NCBI GenBank assembly: GCA_963846505.1
Contig: CAWJWD010000004.1
Coordinates: 186,001-250,000, forward strand
Source: JACVRW01 sp963846505
GTDB taxonomy: Bacteria; Actinomycetota; Thermoleophilia; Solirubrobacterales; Thermoleophilaceae
Direction: 5' to 3'
DNA: 64,000 nucleotides
Numbering within the stretch: position 1 is the stretch's first letter; every line of letters begins with the position of its first letter. A model generated the notes under the pieces. It was not told the origin of the DNA, did not search any database, and was given only the letters and a program-made list of their open reading frames with translations. A program made the position numbers and the translations under genes. Positions 52,521 through 62,181 of the stretch are shown one piece after another.

Positions 52521-53260
52521 CTAGCGCTCGACGCTGGCTGCCCGGGACGATGTCGTCCTTGCCGTCGGGCCAGCGCACCCAGGCCTTGTGGCCGCCGTCG
52601 TAGTCGGGCGCCCAGAGCACCAGGCGGGCGTCCTGGCCCTCGACGTGCAGGGCTCGTCGCCCTCGGGGTCGAGGCCGCGCCAGACGCGCACGAAGGCGTT
52701 GGACTCCCACTCCTCCCCCACCGTCGTCGGGTCGGTGTGGCCGGGGTGCAGGCGCGTCTCGGGCGGCAGCGCCATCAGCACGTCCATGATCGAGCGCTTG
52801 AGGTCCTCGAAGGTCGTCGAGCCGGGCGCGCGCACGCCGCCGACCGAGCCGCGGAAGAGCGTGTCGCCGGTGAAGACGTCCGTCTCGTCGATCGACGAAG
52901 TTGAGCATCCCGTCGGTGTGACCGGGCGTGTGCAGCGAGCTGATCGAGAGGCCGCCGGCCTCGGACCGGCTCGCCGGGCTCGATCGTGCGGTCGACGTCC
53001 AGCAGCCGCGCCGCCTCGAGCGGGTGGGCGAGGATCTCGACGCCGTGGCGCTCCTTCCAGACGTGGTTCTCGGCCACGTGGTCGGCGTGGTGGTGGGTCA
53101 GCAGCAGGTACTGGACGTCGAGCGAGTGGCGCTCGGCCGCCTCGAGCAGCGGTCCGGACGGGCCGCCGGAGTCGATCACGACCGCCGTGCCGCCGTCCTC
53201 GTCGCCGACGAGGTACGCGTTCGAGAGCCAGCCGTCGTGCATGGAGCGTTCGAGGATCAT
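52521..53260 (-). CDS. metallo-beta-lactamase-fold hydrolase (glyoxalase II-like, frameshifted)
   Basis: Zinc hydrolase of about 245 residues. N-terminal WLSNAYLVGDEDGGTAVVIDSGG, the metal motif LLLTHHHADHVAEN (HxHxDH), then HTPGHTDGMLNF, DVFTGDTLFRGSVGGVRAPG and LHPGHTDPTTVGEEWESNAF. Breaks lie near 52970, 52897, 52655 and 52550. The C-terminal extension KAWVRWPDGKDDIVP is not typical of glyoxalase II. The ATG is 9 nt after TAGGCT. Its stop abuts the mutY stop (TAGCTA). Substrate unknown. Confidence 0.85.
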
Positions 53261-53287
53261 CGAGAGCTGAGCCTAGTATCAGCGGCC
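53261..53287. promoter_or_regulatory. second bidirectional promoter with overlapping -10 boxes
   Basis: A 27-bp divergent gap. TAGGCT on the minus strand (plus 53270-53275) lies 9 nt before the hydrolase ATG; TAGTAT on the plus strand (53274-53279) lies 8 nt before the aminotransferase GTG. The hexamers share TA, the same layout as at 21010-21019. Confidence 0.6.
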
Positions 53288-54369
53288 GTGAACGACCTGC
53301 GCGCCCAGTTTCCGGTGCTCGAGCGACTCGCCTACCTCAACGCCGGGACCAACGGGCCGATGCCGCGGCGGGCGCGCGAGGCGGCCGCGACCGCGCTCGA
53401 GCTGCAGCTCGAGAACGGCCGCGCCGACGCGATCTTCTTCGAGGCGCTGATGAAGAACCGCGACGAGCTGCGCGCACGCGCGGCGGGCCTGCTCGGCTGC
53501 GACGGCGCCGAGGTCGCGCTCACGGGCGCCACCACCGACGGGGTCAACGCGGTGCTGGCGGGCCTCGACCTGCAGCCCGGCGACGAGGTGCTGACCAGCG
53601 ACGAGGAGCATCCCGGCCTGTCCGCGCCGCTGGCGGTCGCGCGCGAGCGGCGGGGCATCGAGATCCGCGTCGTGCCCTTCGACGAGCTGGTCGCCTCGGT
53701 GCGCCCGACCACGAAGCTGGTCGCCTGCTCGCACGTGTCCTGGATGACGGGCCGGGTGGTCGACGTGCCGGCGCTCGCCGCCACCGACGCGCTCGTGCTG
53801 CTCGACGGTGCGCAGGGTCTCGGCGCGATACCCGTCGACGTGCGCGCGCTCGGCTGCGACTTCTACGCCGCCTCCGGCCAGAAGTGGCTCTGCGGACCGA
53901 ACGGCATGGGCTACCTCTACGTGCGCGCCGAGCTGGCGACCCAGCTCGCCGCGCCCTGGCCCGGCTACCCGACCGTGGCCGACAACGCCGATCCGTTCGA
54001 GCCCGAGCTGCACGGCGACGCGCGCCGCTTCGACATCGGCTTCCCGCCCGCCGAGCACGCCGCCTGGGCGCTGGCGTCGCTCGACGTGCTCGAGGGGCGC
54101 CGGCCTCGCCGCCGTGCAGGCGCGGGCGATCGAGCTCGCCGCCGGGCTCGCCGACGAGCTGCGCGAGCGCGGACTCGGCGTCGCCCCGCGCGGCGACTCG
54201 ACGCTCGTCTCGTTCGAGGTCGACGATCCCGCCGCGACCGTCGGCGCGCCTGCGCGGCGAGGGGATCGTCACGCGCAACATCCCCGGCACGCCCTACGTG
54301 CGGGCGTCGGTGGGCGGCTGGTCGAGCGAGCAGGAGCTCGACCGCCTGGTCGCGCTCGCCGCCGTCTGA
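53288..54369 (+). CDS. class V aminotransferase, cysteine-desulfurase-like (frameshifted)
   Basis: PLP fold-type I enzyme of about 360 residues. VLERLAYLNAGTNGPMPRRA, VALTGATTDGVNAVLAGLDL, SDEEHPGLSAPLAVARERRG, ALVLLDGAQGLGAIPVDVRALG and the PLP-lysine block DFYAASGQKWLCGPNGMGYLYV are all clear. Two extra bases (near 54100 and 54250) break the C-terminal domain; it ends YVRASVGGWSSEQELDRLVAL. The family includes cysteine desulfurases and isopenicillin-N epimerase-like enzymes; the active-site Cys of a true desulfurase is not evident. Confidence 0.82.
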
Positions 54370-54379
54370 GCCTGCGGCG

Positions 54380-54618
54380 CTACTTGTCGGTCATCACGAC
54401 GATGCCGAACACGACCGCGGCCGCCACCACCGCCAGCGCGAGCGACGCCCACGATCCCGGCGAGCGCCGCGGTCGCGGCGTGACCGCTCGCGGCGCAGAT
54501 CGACGGCCCGCGTCGCGCCGACGATCGCGACCCCGAAGACGACCGTGACCCCGATGCCCGCGAGCACCGAGCTCCAGACGACCTGCCAGAGCGCGTCCCA
54601 GTCGACCGAGGCGATCAC
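54380..54618 (-). CDS. small membrane protein downstream of pit (frameshifted)
   Basis: About 78 residues. SVDWDALWQVVWSSVLAGIG then VTVVFGVAIVGATRAVDLRRER gives one helix, and after a shift near 54470 a second, SLALAVVAAAVVFGIVVMTDK. A similar two-helix protein follows pit in other actinobacteria, to my recollection. The GTG start overlaps the pit stop as GTGA. Function unknown; it may help the transporter. Confidence 0.6.
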
Positions 54619-55740
54619 GTGCGCGCGGCCTCCGCTGTCGGGGCGACCGCCGGCCCCCGCTGCGCGCGCCTGACGAACAGCAGCACTGCCCCGACCAGGA
54701 TCAGCACCGCAGACGACGAGCGGGGCCGGCGGCGCCGGTGCCGAAGATGCGCGTGACCGCGTAGGTGAGCGCGCCGATCAGCGCCGCCATCGGCAGCGTC
54801 AGCACCCAGGCGGTGACGATGTTGCCCGCCACGCCCCAGCGCACCGCCGAGAGGCGCTTGGCCGCGCCGGCGCCGATCACCGCGCCGGAGATCGTGTGCG
54901 TGGTCGAGAGCGGGAAGCCGCCGTGCGAGGAGGCGAGGATCACCGCGGCGCCGGCGCCCTGGGCGGCGAAGCCCTGGGCGGTGTCCATCTTGTGGATGCG
55001 GCTGCCCATCGTGCGGATGATGCGCCAGCCGCCGACGTAGGTGCCGAGCGCGATCGCCGTCGCAGCCGAGACGACGACCCAGGACGGCACGTGGAACTCG
55101 CTCCTGGGAGATCGAGCCGTTGGCGATCAGCGCGAGCGTGATCACGCCCATCGTCTTCTGGGCGTCGTTGGTGCCGTGCGCGAGCGCCAGCAGGCCGCCG
55201 GAGAGGATCTGCCCGGCGCGGAAGCCCTGGTTGACCGGCCCGGGCCGCAGGCGCCCGACGATGCGGTAGAGCAGCAGGATCGAGATGCCGGCGACCGACG
55301 AAGGCGAGCACCGGCGCCACCAGCGCCGGGCAGCATCGACCTTGCCGAGCACGCCGTCCCAGAGCACCGAGCTGAAGCCGTGGGCGACGATCGCGGCGCC
55401 GATCATGCCGCCGATCAGCGCGTGCGAGGAGCTCGAGGGCAGGCCGTAGTACCAGGTGATCAGGTTCCAGGCGATCGCCCCGATCAGGCCGCCGAAGACC
55501 ATCAGCGGCGTGACGAGGTCGGCCTGCACGACGTCCTTGGCGACCGTCGCGGCGACCTCGAGCGAGAGGAAGGCGCCGACGAAGTTCAGGATCGACGCCA
55601 TCGCCGACCGCCACTCGCGGCGCCATCGCGCGCGTAGAGATCGACGTCGCGACGACGTTCGCCGTGTCGTGGAAGCCGTTGGTGAAGTCGAAGGCGAGCG
55701 CAGTCGCCACGACGATCACGACGATCAGATCGCCATCCAT
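54615..55740 (-). CDS. pit: PiT-family inorganic phosphate transporter (frameshifted)
   Basis: Low-affinity metal-phosphate/proton symporter. The two signature repeats are present: DFTNGFHDTANVVATSISTR at the N-terminus and LALAHGTNDAQKTMG later, each with a matching SSSSHALIGGMIGA or LSTTHTISGAVIGAG helix end. Breaks lie near 55625, 55330, 55305, 55105 and 54715. The ATG is 19 bp after the DUF47 stop, so the two genes form the usual DUF47-pit pair. Confidence 0.9.
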
Positions 55741-55759
55741 CGCAGGGTCCGTCCCGAGG

Positions 55760-56386
55760 TCAGGTGTTCTTGATCACGATTCCCTCGAGGATGTTGGCCA
55801 CGCGCTCGGCTCGCGTCGATGGCCTCCTCGAGGCGCTCGAAGATGTCCTTCCAGCGAATCACGACCATCGGATCGATGCCGTTGTCGAACAGCGAGGCGA
55901 TCGCCTCGCGGCATGATCCGGTCGCCGTCGTTCTCGAGCCGGTTGATCTCGACGGTGAAGTGCGAGATGTCCTGGAAGCCACGCAGCCGAGGCATCGCCT
56001 CGGCGATCTGGCGCGCGCACTCGGCGAGCACCCTGGCGAGCGCCTGGGACTGCTCCATCGGCGCCTCGATCTTGTAGAGGCCGAGGTAGTCCGCGACCTC
56101 CTCGGTGTAGTCGACGACGTCGTCGAGGGCCGAGGCGAGCTCGTGGATGTCCTCGCGGTCGATCGGGGTGACGAACGTCTGGTTGAGCCGCCGGATGATG
56201 TCGTGCGTGATCCGGTCCCCGTCCTGCTCCGCGATCAGGATCTCGCGCGCGAGCTCGTTGCGGTCGGGGAACTCGCGCAGCATCTCGTCGAGCAGCGCTG
56301 GCGGCGCGGAGGATGTTCCCTCCCGCCTCCTCGAACAGGTCGAAGAACTCACGGTCCTTCGGCGCGATCACGCTGGACAGGCGCAT
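55760..56386 (-). CDS. DUF47/PhoU-like protein of the phosphate transporter (frameshifted)
   Basis: A helical regulator found with PiT transporters. MRLSSVIAPKDREFFDLFEE, then LLDEMLREFPDRNELAREIL, AEQDGDRITHDIIRRLNQTF, DREDIHELASALDDVVDYTE (the metal-binding E/DxxxD helix pairs) and, past two shifts, DPMVVIRWKDIFERLEEAID and ERVANILEGIVIKNT. Extra bases near 56300, 55915 and 55810. TAGCGT lies 9 nt before the ATG. It probably gates Pit. Confidence 0.87.
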
Positions 56387-56414
56387 CCGGCGGCCACGCT
56401 AGCAGGCGTCGCGG

Positions 56415-57104
56415 TCACTCCACGTCGAAGCGTGCCTGCTCGATCCTGCGGGCGAACAGCTCGCCCTGCTCGCCGCAGCCGATCGGCGTACCGCGTCGGC
56501 ACTCGCCTGGTAGTCGTAGGCGGTGCGACGCAACTCGACGCGACCGTCGCCGTGCACGATCGCCCAGGCCGCTCGGTGGTCACCGTCGAGCGGGATGCCG
56601 ACGCTGCCCGGGTTGGTCAGGACGATCCCGTCGGGACCCTCGCGCGTGAACTGCAGATGGGTATGGCCGAAGACCACCCGCTCCGCTGCCGCGCCCTCCA
56701 GCAGCCGCGCGTCGGATGTCGGCCGGGCTCGGGCAGGAAGCCCTCGACGTCCGACCAGGGCGAGGCGTGGCAGTAGAGCATGCCGTCGTGGCGGCGAATC
56801 TCCCGCAGCTCGGCCAGCTCGCGCGCGACGTCCTCGCCGAGCAGCCGCCGACAGCGGGCCAGCGCGGCGCGCACGGGCTCCGGCGACGTCGTCGGGCGGC
56901 TTGAGCGTCCAGCGGTCGACGTTGCCGCGGATCCACTCGGCGTCGAGCTCGCGCAGGCGGTCGACGGTCTCCAGCGGCCACGCGCCGAAGGCGGCGTAGT
57001 CGCCTCCGAGCAGCCAGCGATCCGACGCCTGCTCGCTCCGCCTCGGCGAGCACCGCCTCGAGCGCGGGCAGGTTGCCGTGGACGTCGTAGAGCAACCCGA
57101 GCAC
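56415..57104 (-). CDS. calcineurin-like metallophosphoesterase (frameshifted)
   Basis: About 228 residues. The YfcE/MJ0936-like start LGLLYDVHGNLPALEAVLAEAE (D-x-H) is followed by GDYAAFGAWPLETVDRLREL (the GDY in place of GDxv), WIRGNVDRWTL (GNxD), YCHASPWSDVE and VVFGHTHLQFTREG (GHTH), then NPGSVGIPLDGDHRAAW. All metal ligands of the family are there. Four or so shifts break it. TACGCT lies 7 nt before the GTG. Probably a small-molecule or cyclic-nucleotide phosphodiesterase; no substrate is evident. Confidence 0.82.
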
Positions 57105-57191
57105 GGCGGCCAGCGTAGCGCCACGGTTCGAGGCTCACGCGACCAGGAAACCTCGAACGAGACCCGATGGTGCTCGGCCGCTAGCCGTCGG

Positions 57192-58361
57192 CTAGGCCGG
57201 CAGGGACGCGCCGAGCAGCGCCAGCGCGGCACCCACCGCGCCTGCGCCCAGCAACGTCGGCACCAGCGGCAGCCGCAGCGCCAGCAGCGCGACGGCGGCG
57301 GCAGCCAGCACGGCTGCCTGCCACGCCTCCGTCAAGGCCAGCGCGAGCGGGACCGCCGCGCCCAGGATCGCGCCGATCGCCGCCGGCCCGGCCCCGTCCA
57401 GGAACGCCCGTACGGCGGCGTTCGAGCGCAGGCGGTCGAAGCGGCTCCCGCCGCCGAGGACGAACGCGAACGACGGCGCGAAGGCGATCGCCGCGGCCAG
57501 CAGCGCGCCGCCGACCCCGGCCGCCGCGTAGCCGACCGCAGCGACGGTGTGCGTCACCGGTCCCGGCGTCACCTGCCCGAGCGCGACCGCGCTGAGGAAC
57601 TGCTCGTCGGTCATCCAGCCGTGGCGGTCGACCGCGTCGGCCTGCATCAGCGGGATGATCACGAAGCCGCCGCCGTACGAGAGCGCACCGACCTTGACGG
57701 CCGTCCAGACCAGCGCGCCCAGCCCCGCCCCGGCCCCGGTGGCCGCGGCGAGCAACGCCGGCCAGGCGTGCACGCCGAGCTGCCCGCGCTCCGACCGGCG
57801 CCGAGCCGCCACCTCGAAGAGCCCGCAGCCGAACAGCACCAAGACGAGCCACGGCCCGATCGTCACCGTCGCGGCCGCGCCAAGCGCGACGTAGACGATC
57901 CAGCGCCGGCGCCCGTCCTCGGCCGCGCGCCGCCAGCTCGCCGGCAGCAGCCCGAACCCGGCGTGCAGGGCCACCGCCGCGACCGCGGCGCCCGCCCCCG
58001 CCCCCGCGCCCCGCACCCAGTCCGGTGGCGAGCCGGCCAGGAACAGCGCCGACAGCGCGAGGATCAGGACCAGTCCGGGCAGGATGAAGCCGAGCCCGCC
58101 CACCAGCGCGCCCGCCGCCCCGCGGACCCGCCAGGCGCAGAAGATCGCCAGCTGCGTCGACGCCGGGCCGGGAAGCAGGTTGGCGGCGGCGTTGGCGTGC
58201 TCGAACTCCTCGTCGCTCAGCCACCCCCGCCGCTCGACGCAGAGCTCCTGCAGCAGCGCGACGTGTGCCGGCGGCCCGCCGAACCCGACGCAGCCGATGC
58301 GCCCCCACTCGCGTGCCACGTCGATCAGCCCCGGCGAGTGAGCCAGCGGCGGCGCGTCCAC
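57192..58361 (-). CDS. chrA: chromate transporter ChrA family
   Basis: A 389-residue bidomain ChrA: both halves carry the motif set (GCVGFGGPPAHVALLQELCV with NLLPGPASTQLAIFCAW; ALSYGGGFVIIPLMQADAV with LGQVTPGPVTHTVAAVGY). About ten to twelve helices. The family exports chromate in some bacteria; many environmental members have other or unknown anion substrates. Full length and unbroken, although its neighbours are frameshifted. TAACGT lies 8 nt before the GTG. Confidence 0.87.
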   Translation of the reverse strand: MDAPPLAHSPGLIDVAREWGRIGCVGFGGPPAHVALLQELCVERRGWLSDEEFEHANAAANLLPGPASTQLAIFCAWRVRGAAGALVGGLGFILPGLVLILALSALFLAGSPPDWVRGAGAGAGAAVAAVALHAGFGLLPASWRRAAEDGRRRWIVYVALGAAATVTIGPWLVLVLFGCGLFEVAARRRSERGQLGVHAWPALLAAATGAGAGLGALVWTAVKVGALSYGGGFVIIPLMQADAVDRHGWMTDEQFLSAVALGQVTPGPVTHTVAAVGYAAAGVGGALLAAAIAFAPSFAFVLGGGSRFDRLRSNAAVRAFLDGAGPAAIGAILGAAVPLALALTEAWQAAVLAAAAVALLALRLPLVPTLLGAGAVGAALALLGASLPA

Positions 58362-58383
58362 GCGCCCGGACGTTACCGTCGCG

Positions 58384-59669
58384 CTAGGTGGCCGGCGCCG
58401 TGGCCGGGCTGGGCTCGCCGGCGGGGACCTTGCGCGCGTCGAGCACGCGCATGGTCAGCCACGCGGCCACGGCCGCCAGCACGGCCGCGGGCATCGCGTC
58501 GCTGTTCTGGGTGCCCGCGAGCAACATCGCCAGCACGAGCGAGGAGAGCACCAGCCGCGTCGCCGCCGTCATGCCCGCAGCGGCACCGACGGCGACCGCG
58601 AGCGTCGGCGAGACGTCGAAGACGTCGATCGCGAACGCCGTGAAGCCGACGCCGATGAAGATCGCCGGGAACACGGGCCCGCCGCGGAAGCCGCAGGCGA
58701 GGCTGACGGCGTACGCGAGCGCCTTCGCGACCAGCGTCACGACGACGATGCCCGCGGCGCCCTCGCCCAAGATGCTCGGCAGGGAGGCCTGTCCGGAGAA
58801 GAGCACGTCCTGCGAGTCGGCACCGAGCCCGTCCGCCAGCAGCGCCAGCAGACCCACGCCGAGCGCGCCGCCGATCAGCATGCGGGCCTGACTCGACGAG
58901 CTCCCGGTGCCGGCGCGATCGACACGTGCCGCCAGCAGGTGCACGCCGGCGATCGTCAGCGCGGCCGCGACCCCGACGCCGAGCGCTAGCACCAGGTCGA
59001 GCACGCGGGTGCTCTCGTAGGCGGGCAGACCGGGGACGGTGAGCACCGTCTCCTCGAGGCCGCCCCAGTTGCCGAAGCCGGTGAAGACGACGTAGCCGAT
59101 CGCGGCGGCGACCAGGCCGGGAATCAGCAGCGGGATCAGCATCGCCCCCATGCCCACGCCCGCCTCCACGAGCAGCACGCCGGCGACGATCGGGCCGCCG
59201 AACAACGCGGAGATCGCGGCGAACGACCCGGCCATGGCGACGACCCCCTGCTCTTGCTGCTCCAGCCGCGCGAAGCGCGTGACCGCGAGCCCGACGACCG
59301 ACCCGAGCGCGATCAGCGGCGCCTCGGGTCCCAGGACGGCACCGAACGGGAGCGAGCCGAGCGCGGCGAGGGCGACCCCGGGGCCGTAGGCGATCGGCGT
59401 CGCGCCATGTCGAGGCCGCCGATCGGCGAGTGGCCGCCGTCGCCGGGCAGCAGCCGCCGCGACGCCAGCACGAGGCAGGCGCCGATCACCGGCAGGCCGA
59501 CGATCAGGTACCACGGCGGCGACGAAGCGCCGAGCGCGTCAGGCAGGTCCTCCCAGAGCCAGTGCTCGAGCTCCTGCGTGAGGGCGAGGAAGCCGACCGC
59601 CACCAGCGCGGCGGGAACGCCGATCAGCGCGCCGATACCGACGAGGCGGACATAGGCGGGGCCGGACAT
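58384..59669 (-). CDS. ClC-family chloride channel/antiporter (one frameshift)
   Basis: A 428-residue ClC protein. AYVRLVGIGALIGVPAALVAVGF and ELEHWLWEDLP begin it; after an extra base near 59405 GAVLGPEAPLIALGSVVG gives the selectivity-filter block (here GPEAP instead of GREGP), then GGPIVAGVLLVEAG and ACGFRGGPVFPAIFIG. Whether it is a channel or a proton-coupled antiporter is not clear, as the gating glutamate lies in the altered GPEAP. The ATG at 59669 is used; a GTG at 59693 is an alternative. Confidence 0.85.
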
Positions 59670-59698
59670 GGAGGCAGACGCGGGCTCCGCCACGGGAG

Positions 59699-59772
59699 AT
59701 GGGCCCTACTGGGCCTACCTCCACTCAGGAAACGAAAGCTGGCGCCTATGCATAGGTGGTGATCATCTCATC
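59699..59772. repeat. diverged repeat, copy A (upstream of the sulfatase)
   Basis: Shares ATGGGCC, TACTGG, TCC-x-CTCAGGAA, AGCTG and GATCATCTCATC in the same order with copy B at 62241-62333. It contains the perfect palindrome CCTATGCATAGG. Neither copy keeps a common reading frame. Confidence 0.55.
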
Positions 59773-59832
59773 TCGACCAGTGAGGTAGGCTCTCGCGCGG
59801 CCCAACTCTCCGCGTCTACAAGGAAGTGGATC

Positions 59833-62181
59833 GTGCCGAAGCCCTTCAGAGGAGTCGTCAACGTCGACATCCGGGACTCGGTGCCGGATTGGGAGCCCTT
59901 CCTCCAGCCGAAGGCGCCCGAGGGTGCGCCGAACGTGCTGACGATCGTCTGGGACGACGTGGGCTACGGGGCGATGGACGTCTTCGGCGGGCCGATCGAG
60001 ACGCCCACGATGCGGCGGATCGCCGACAGCGGCATCCGCTACTCCAACTTCCACACGACGGCGCTGTGCTCGCCGACGCGGTCGAGCCTGTTGACGGGAC
60101 GCAACGCGACGAGCAACAACATGGCCTGCATCACCGAGGGGTCGGCGGGCTTTCCGGGCTTCTCGGCGCGGATCCCGTTCGAGAACGGGACGATCGCGGA
60201 GGTGCTGGGAGAGCAGGGCTGGAACACCTATGCGATCGGCAAGTGGCACCTCACGCCGGCGGATGAGATCGACCTGTCGGCGTGGAAGGCCCGCTGGCCG
60301 CTCGGGCGCGGCTTCGAGCGCTTCTACGGCTTCCTCGGCGGCGAGACCAACCAGTGGTATCCGGACCTCGTCTATGACAACCACACGGTCCCACCGCCCG
60401 CGACCCCCGAGGACGGCTACCACCTCTCCAAGGACCTGACCGACAAGGCGATCGAGTTCGTTCGGGACTCCAAGGCGGTCGCCCCCGAGAAGCCCTGGTA
60501 CATGTACTTCTGTCCCGGCTGCGCGCACGCGCCGCACCATGTGTTCAAGGAGTGGTCGGACAGGTACGAGGGTCGCTTCGACGAAGGCTACGAGGCGATC
60601 CGGGCCACGACCCTCGCCAACCAGAAGCAGCTGGGGCTGCTGCCCGAGGACACCGAGCTGTCGCCGATCAATCCGCACGGCGAGCCCGAGGTAACCGGCC
60701 CGGCCGGGCAACCCTGGCCGCAGCTCGACTTCGTCCGCCCCTGGGACTCCCTCTCCGACGACGAGCGCAAGCTGTTCGCGCGCATGGCCGAGGTCTACGC
60801 CGGCTTCGTCTCCTATACCGACGACCAGATCGCCCGGCTGCTGGATTACCTCGAGGAGTCCGGCCAGCTCGAGAACACCATCATCGTCGTCGTCTCCGAC
60901 AACGGCGCCAGCGGCGAGGGCGGCCCCAACGGGTCGGTCAACGAGAACAAGTTCTTCAACAACGTCGCCGACGACATCGAGGAGAACCTCGAGCGCCTCG
61001 ACGAGCTCGGCGGGCCGACCTCCTACAACCACTACAACACCGGCTGGGCGTGGGCCTTCGACACGCCCTTCCCGTATTGGAAGCGCTTCGCCGGCTACGA
61101 GGGCGGCGTCGCCGATCCGCTGATCGTCTCCTGGCCCAAGGGAATCGACGCGGGCGGCGAGGTGCGCGAGCAGTACGTCCATGCGGTCGACGTCGTGCCG
61201 ACGCTCTACGACATGCTCGGCATCGAGCCGCCGGAGACGATCAAGGGCTACACCCAGAGCCCGATCGAGGGCGACAGCTTCGCCCCCTCGTTCACCGACC
61301 CAGCCGCGCCCGGACGCGAGACGCAGTTCTACTCGATGCTCGGCATGCGCTCGCTCTACCACCAGGGGTGGCTGGCGAACACCCTCCATCCTCCGATCTC
61401 CGGCTGGGGCAACTTCCACCTCGACGAGTGGGAGCTGTACAACATCGCCGAGGACCGCTCGCAGTTGCACAACCTCGCCTCCGAGCACCCCGAGAAGCTC
61501 GAGGAGCTGAAGACCCTGTGGTCTTACTACGCGGGCATCTTCAAGGGCCTGCCGCTCGACGACCGCACCGCGCTGGAGATCATCTCCGACGTGCGCCCGC
61601 AGCCGAGCGAGCCGCGCGACCGCTACGTCTACTACCCGGGCGCGGCCGAGGTGCCCGAGTCGGTGTCGGTCAACGTCCGCCGGCGGTCGTTCACGATCGC
61701 GGCGGCGGTCGACCTCGACACGACCGGAGCCGAGGGCGTCCTCTTCTCGCAGGGCGCCCGCGCCGGCGGCCATGCCCTCTACGTCAAGGACGGCAAGCTG
61801 CACTACACCTTCAACTGGCTCGGCGAGAAGGAGCAGACCGTCAGCTCGGACGCCGAGCTGCCCGCCGGCAGCCACGTGCTCACCGCGGAGTTCCAGAAGA
61901 CGGGCGACGACGAGCAGACCATGAGCGCCACGGGCACGCTGACGCTCTACGTCGACACCGAGCCGGTCGGCAGCGGCGAGCTGATGACCCAGCCCGGCAT
62001 GTTCGGCCTCAGCGGCAGCGGGGCAGCCGTCGGCCGCGGCAACGGCTCCTCGGTCAGCTCGGCCTACCACGGGCCGTTCCCCTTCACGGGCGGCACGATC
62101 GAGCGCGTCGTCATCGACGTCAGCGGCGACCACTACGTCGACCACGAAAAGGAAGTCCTCGCCTACCTCGCCCGCGACTAG
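59833..62181 (+). CDS. sulfatase (formylglycine type) with C-terminal beta-sandwich domain
   Basis: A 782-residue arylsulfatase-type enzyme without signal peptide. VLTIVWDDVGYGAMDVFGG starts the fold with the metal pair D41/D42; ALCSPTRSSLLTGRN carries C79 in the CxPxR motif that must be converted to formylglycine. Then come GKWHLTPADE, VVSDNGASGEGGPNGSVNEN and a VHAVDVVPTLYDMLGIEPPE stretch. Residues about 640-782 form a separate LamG-like domain. The formylglycine-generating enzyme is not in the window. The GTG has AGGAAG upstream. Intact. Confidence 0.9.
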   Translation: MPKPFRGVVNVDIRDSVPDWEPFLQPKAPEGAPNVLTIVWDDVGYGAMDVFGGPIETPTMRRIADSGIRYSNFHTTALCSPTRSSLLTGRNATSNNMACITEGSAGFPGFSARIPFENGTIAEVLGEQGWNTYAIGKWHLTPADEIDLSAWKARWPLGRGFERFYGFLGGETNQWYPDLVYDNHTVPPPATPEDGYHLSKDLTDKAIEFVRDSKAVAPEKPWYMYFCPGCAHAPHHVFKEWSDRYEGRFDEGYEAIRATTLANQKQLGLLPEDTELSPINPHGEPEVTGPAGQPWPQLDFVRPWDSLSDDERKLFARMAEVYAGFVSYTDDQIARLLDYLEESGQLENTIIVVVSDNGASGEGGPNGSVNENKFFNNVADDIEENLERLDELGGPTSYNHYNTGWAWAFDTPFPYWKRFAGYEGGVADPLIVSWPKGIDAGGEVREQYVHAVDVVPTLYDMLGIEPPETIKGYTQSPIEGDSFAPSFTDPAAPGRETQFYSMLGMRSLYHQGWLANTLHPPISGWGNFHLDEWELYNIAEDRSQLHNLASEHPEKLEELKTLWSYYAGIFKGLPLDDRTALEIISDVRPQPSEPRDRYVYYPGAAEVPESVSVNVRRRSFTIAAAVDLDTTGAEGVLFSQGARAGGHALYVKDGKLHYTFNWLGEKEQTVSSDAELPAGSHVLTAEFQKTGDDEQTMSATGTLTLYVDTEPVGSGELMTQPGMFGLSGSGAAVGRGNGSSVSSAYHGPFPFTGGTIERVVIDVSGDHYVDHEKEVLAYLARD

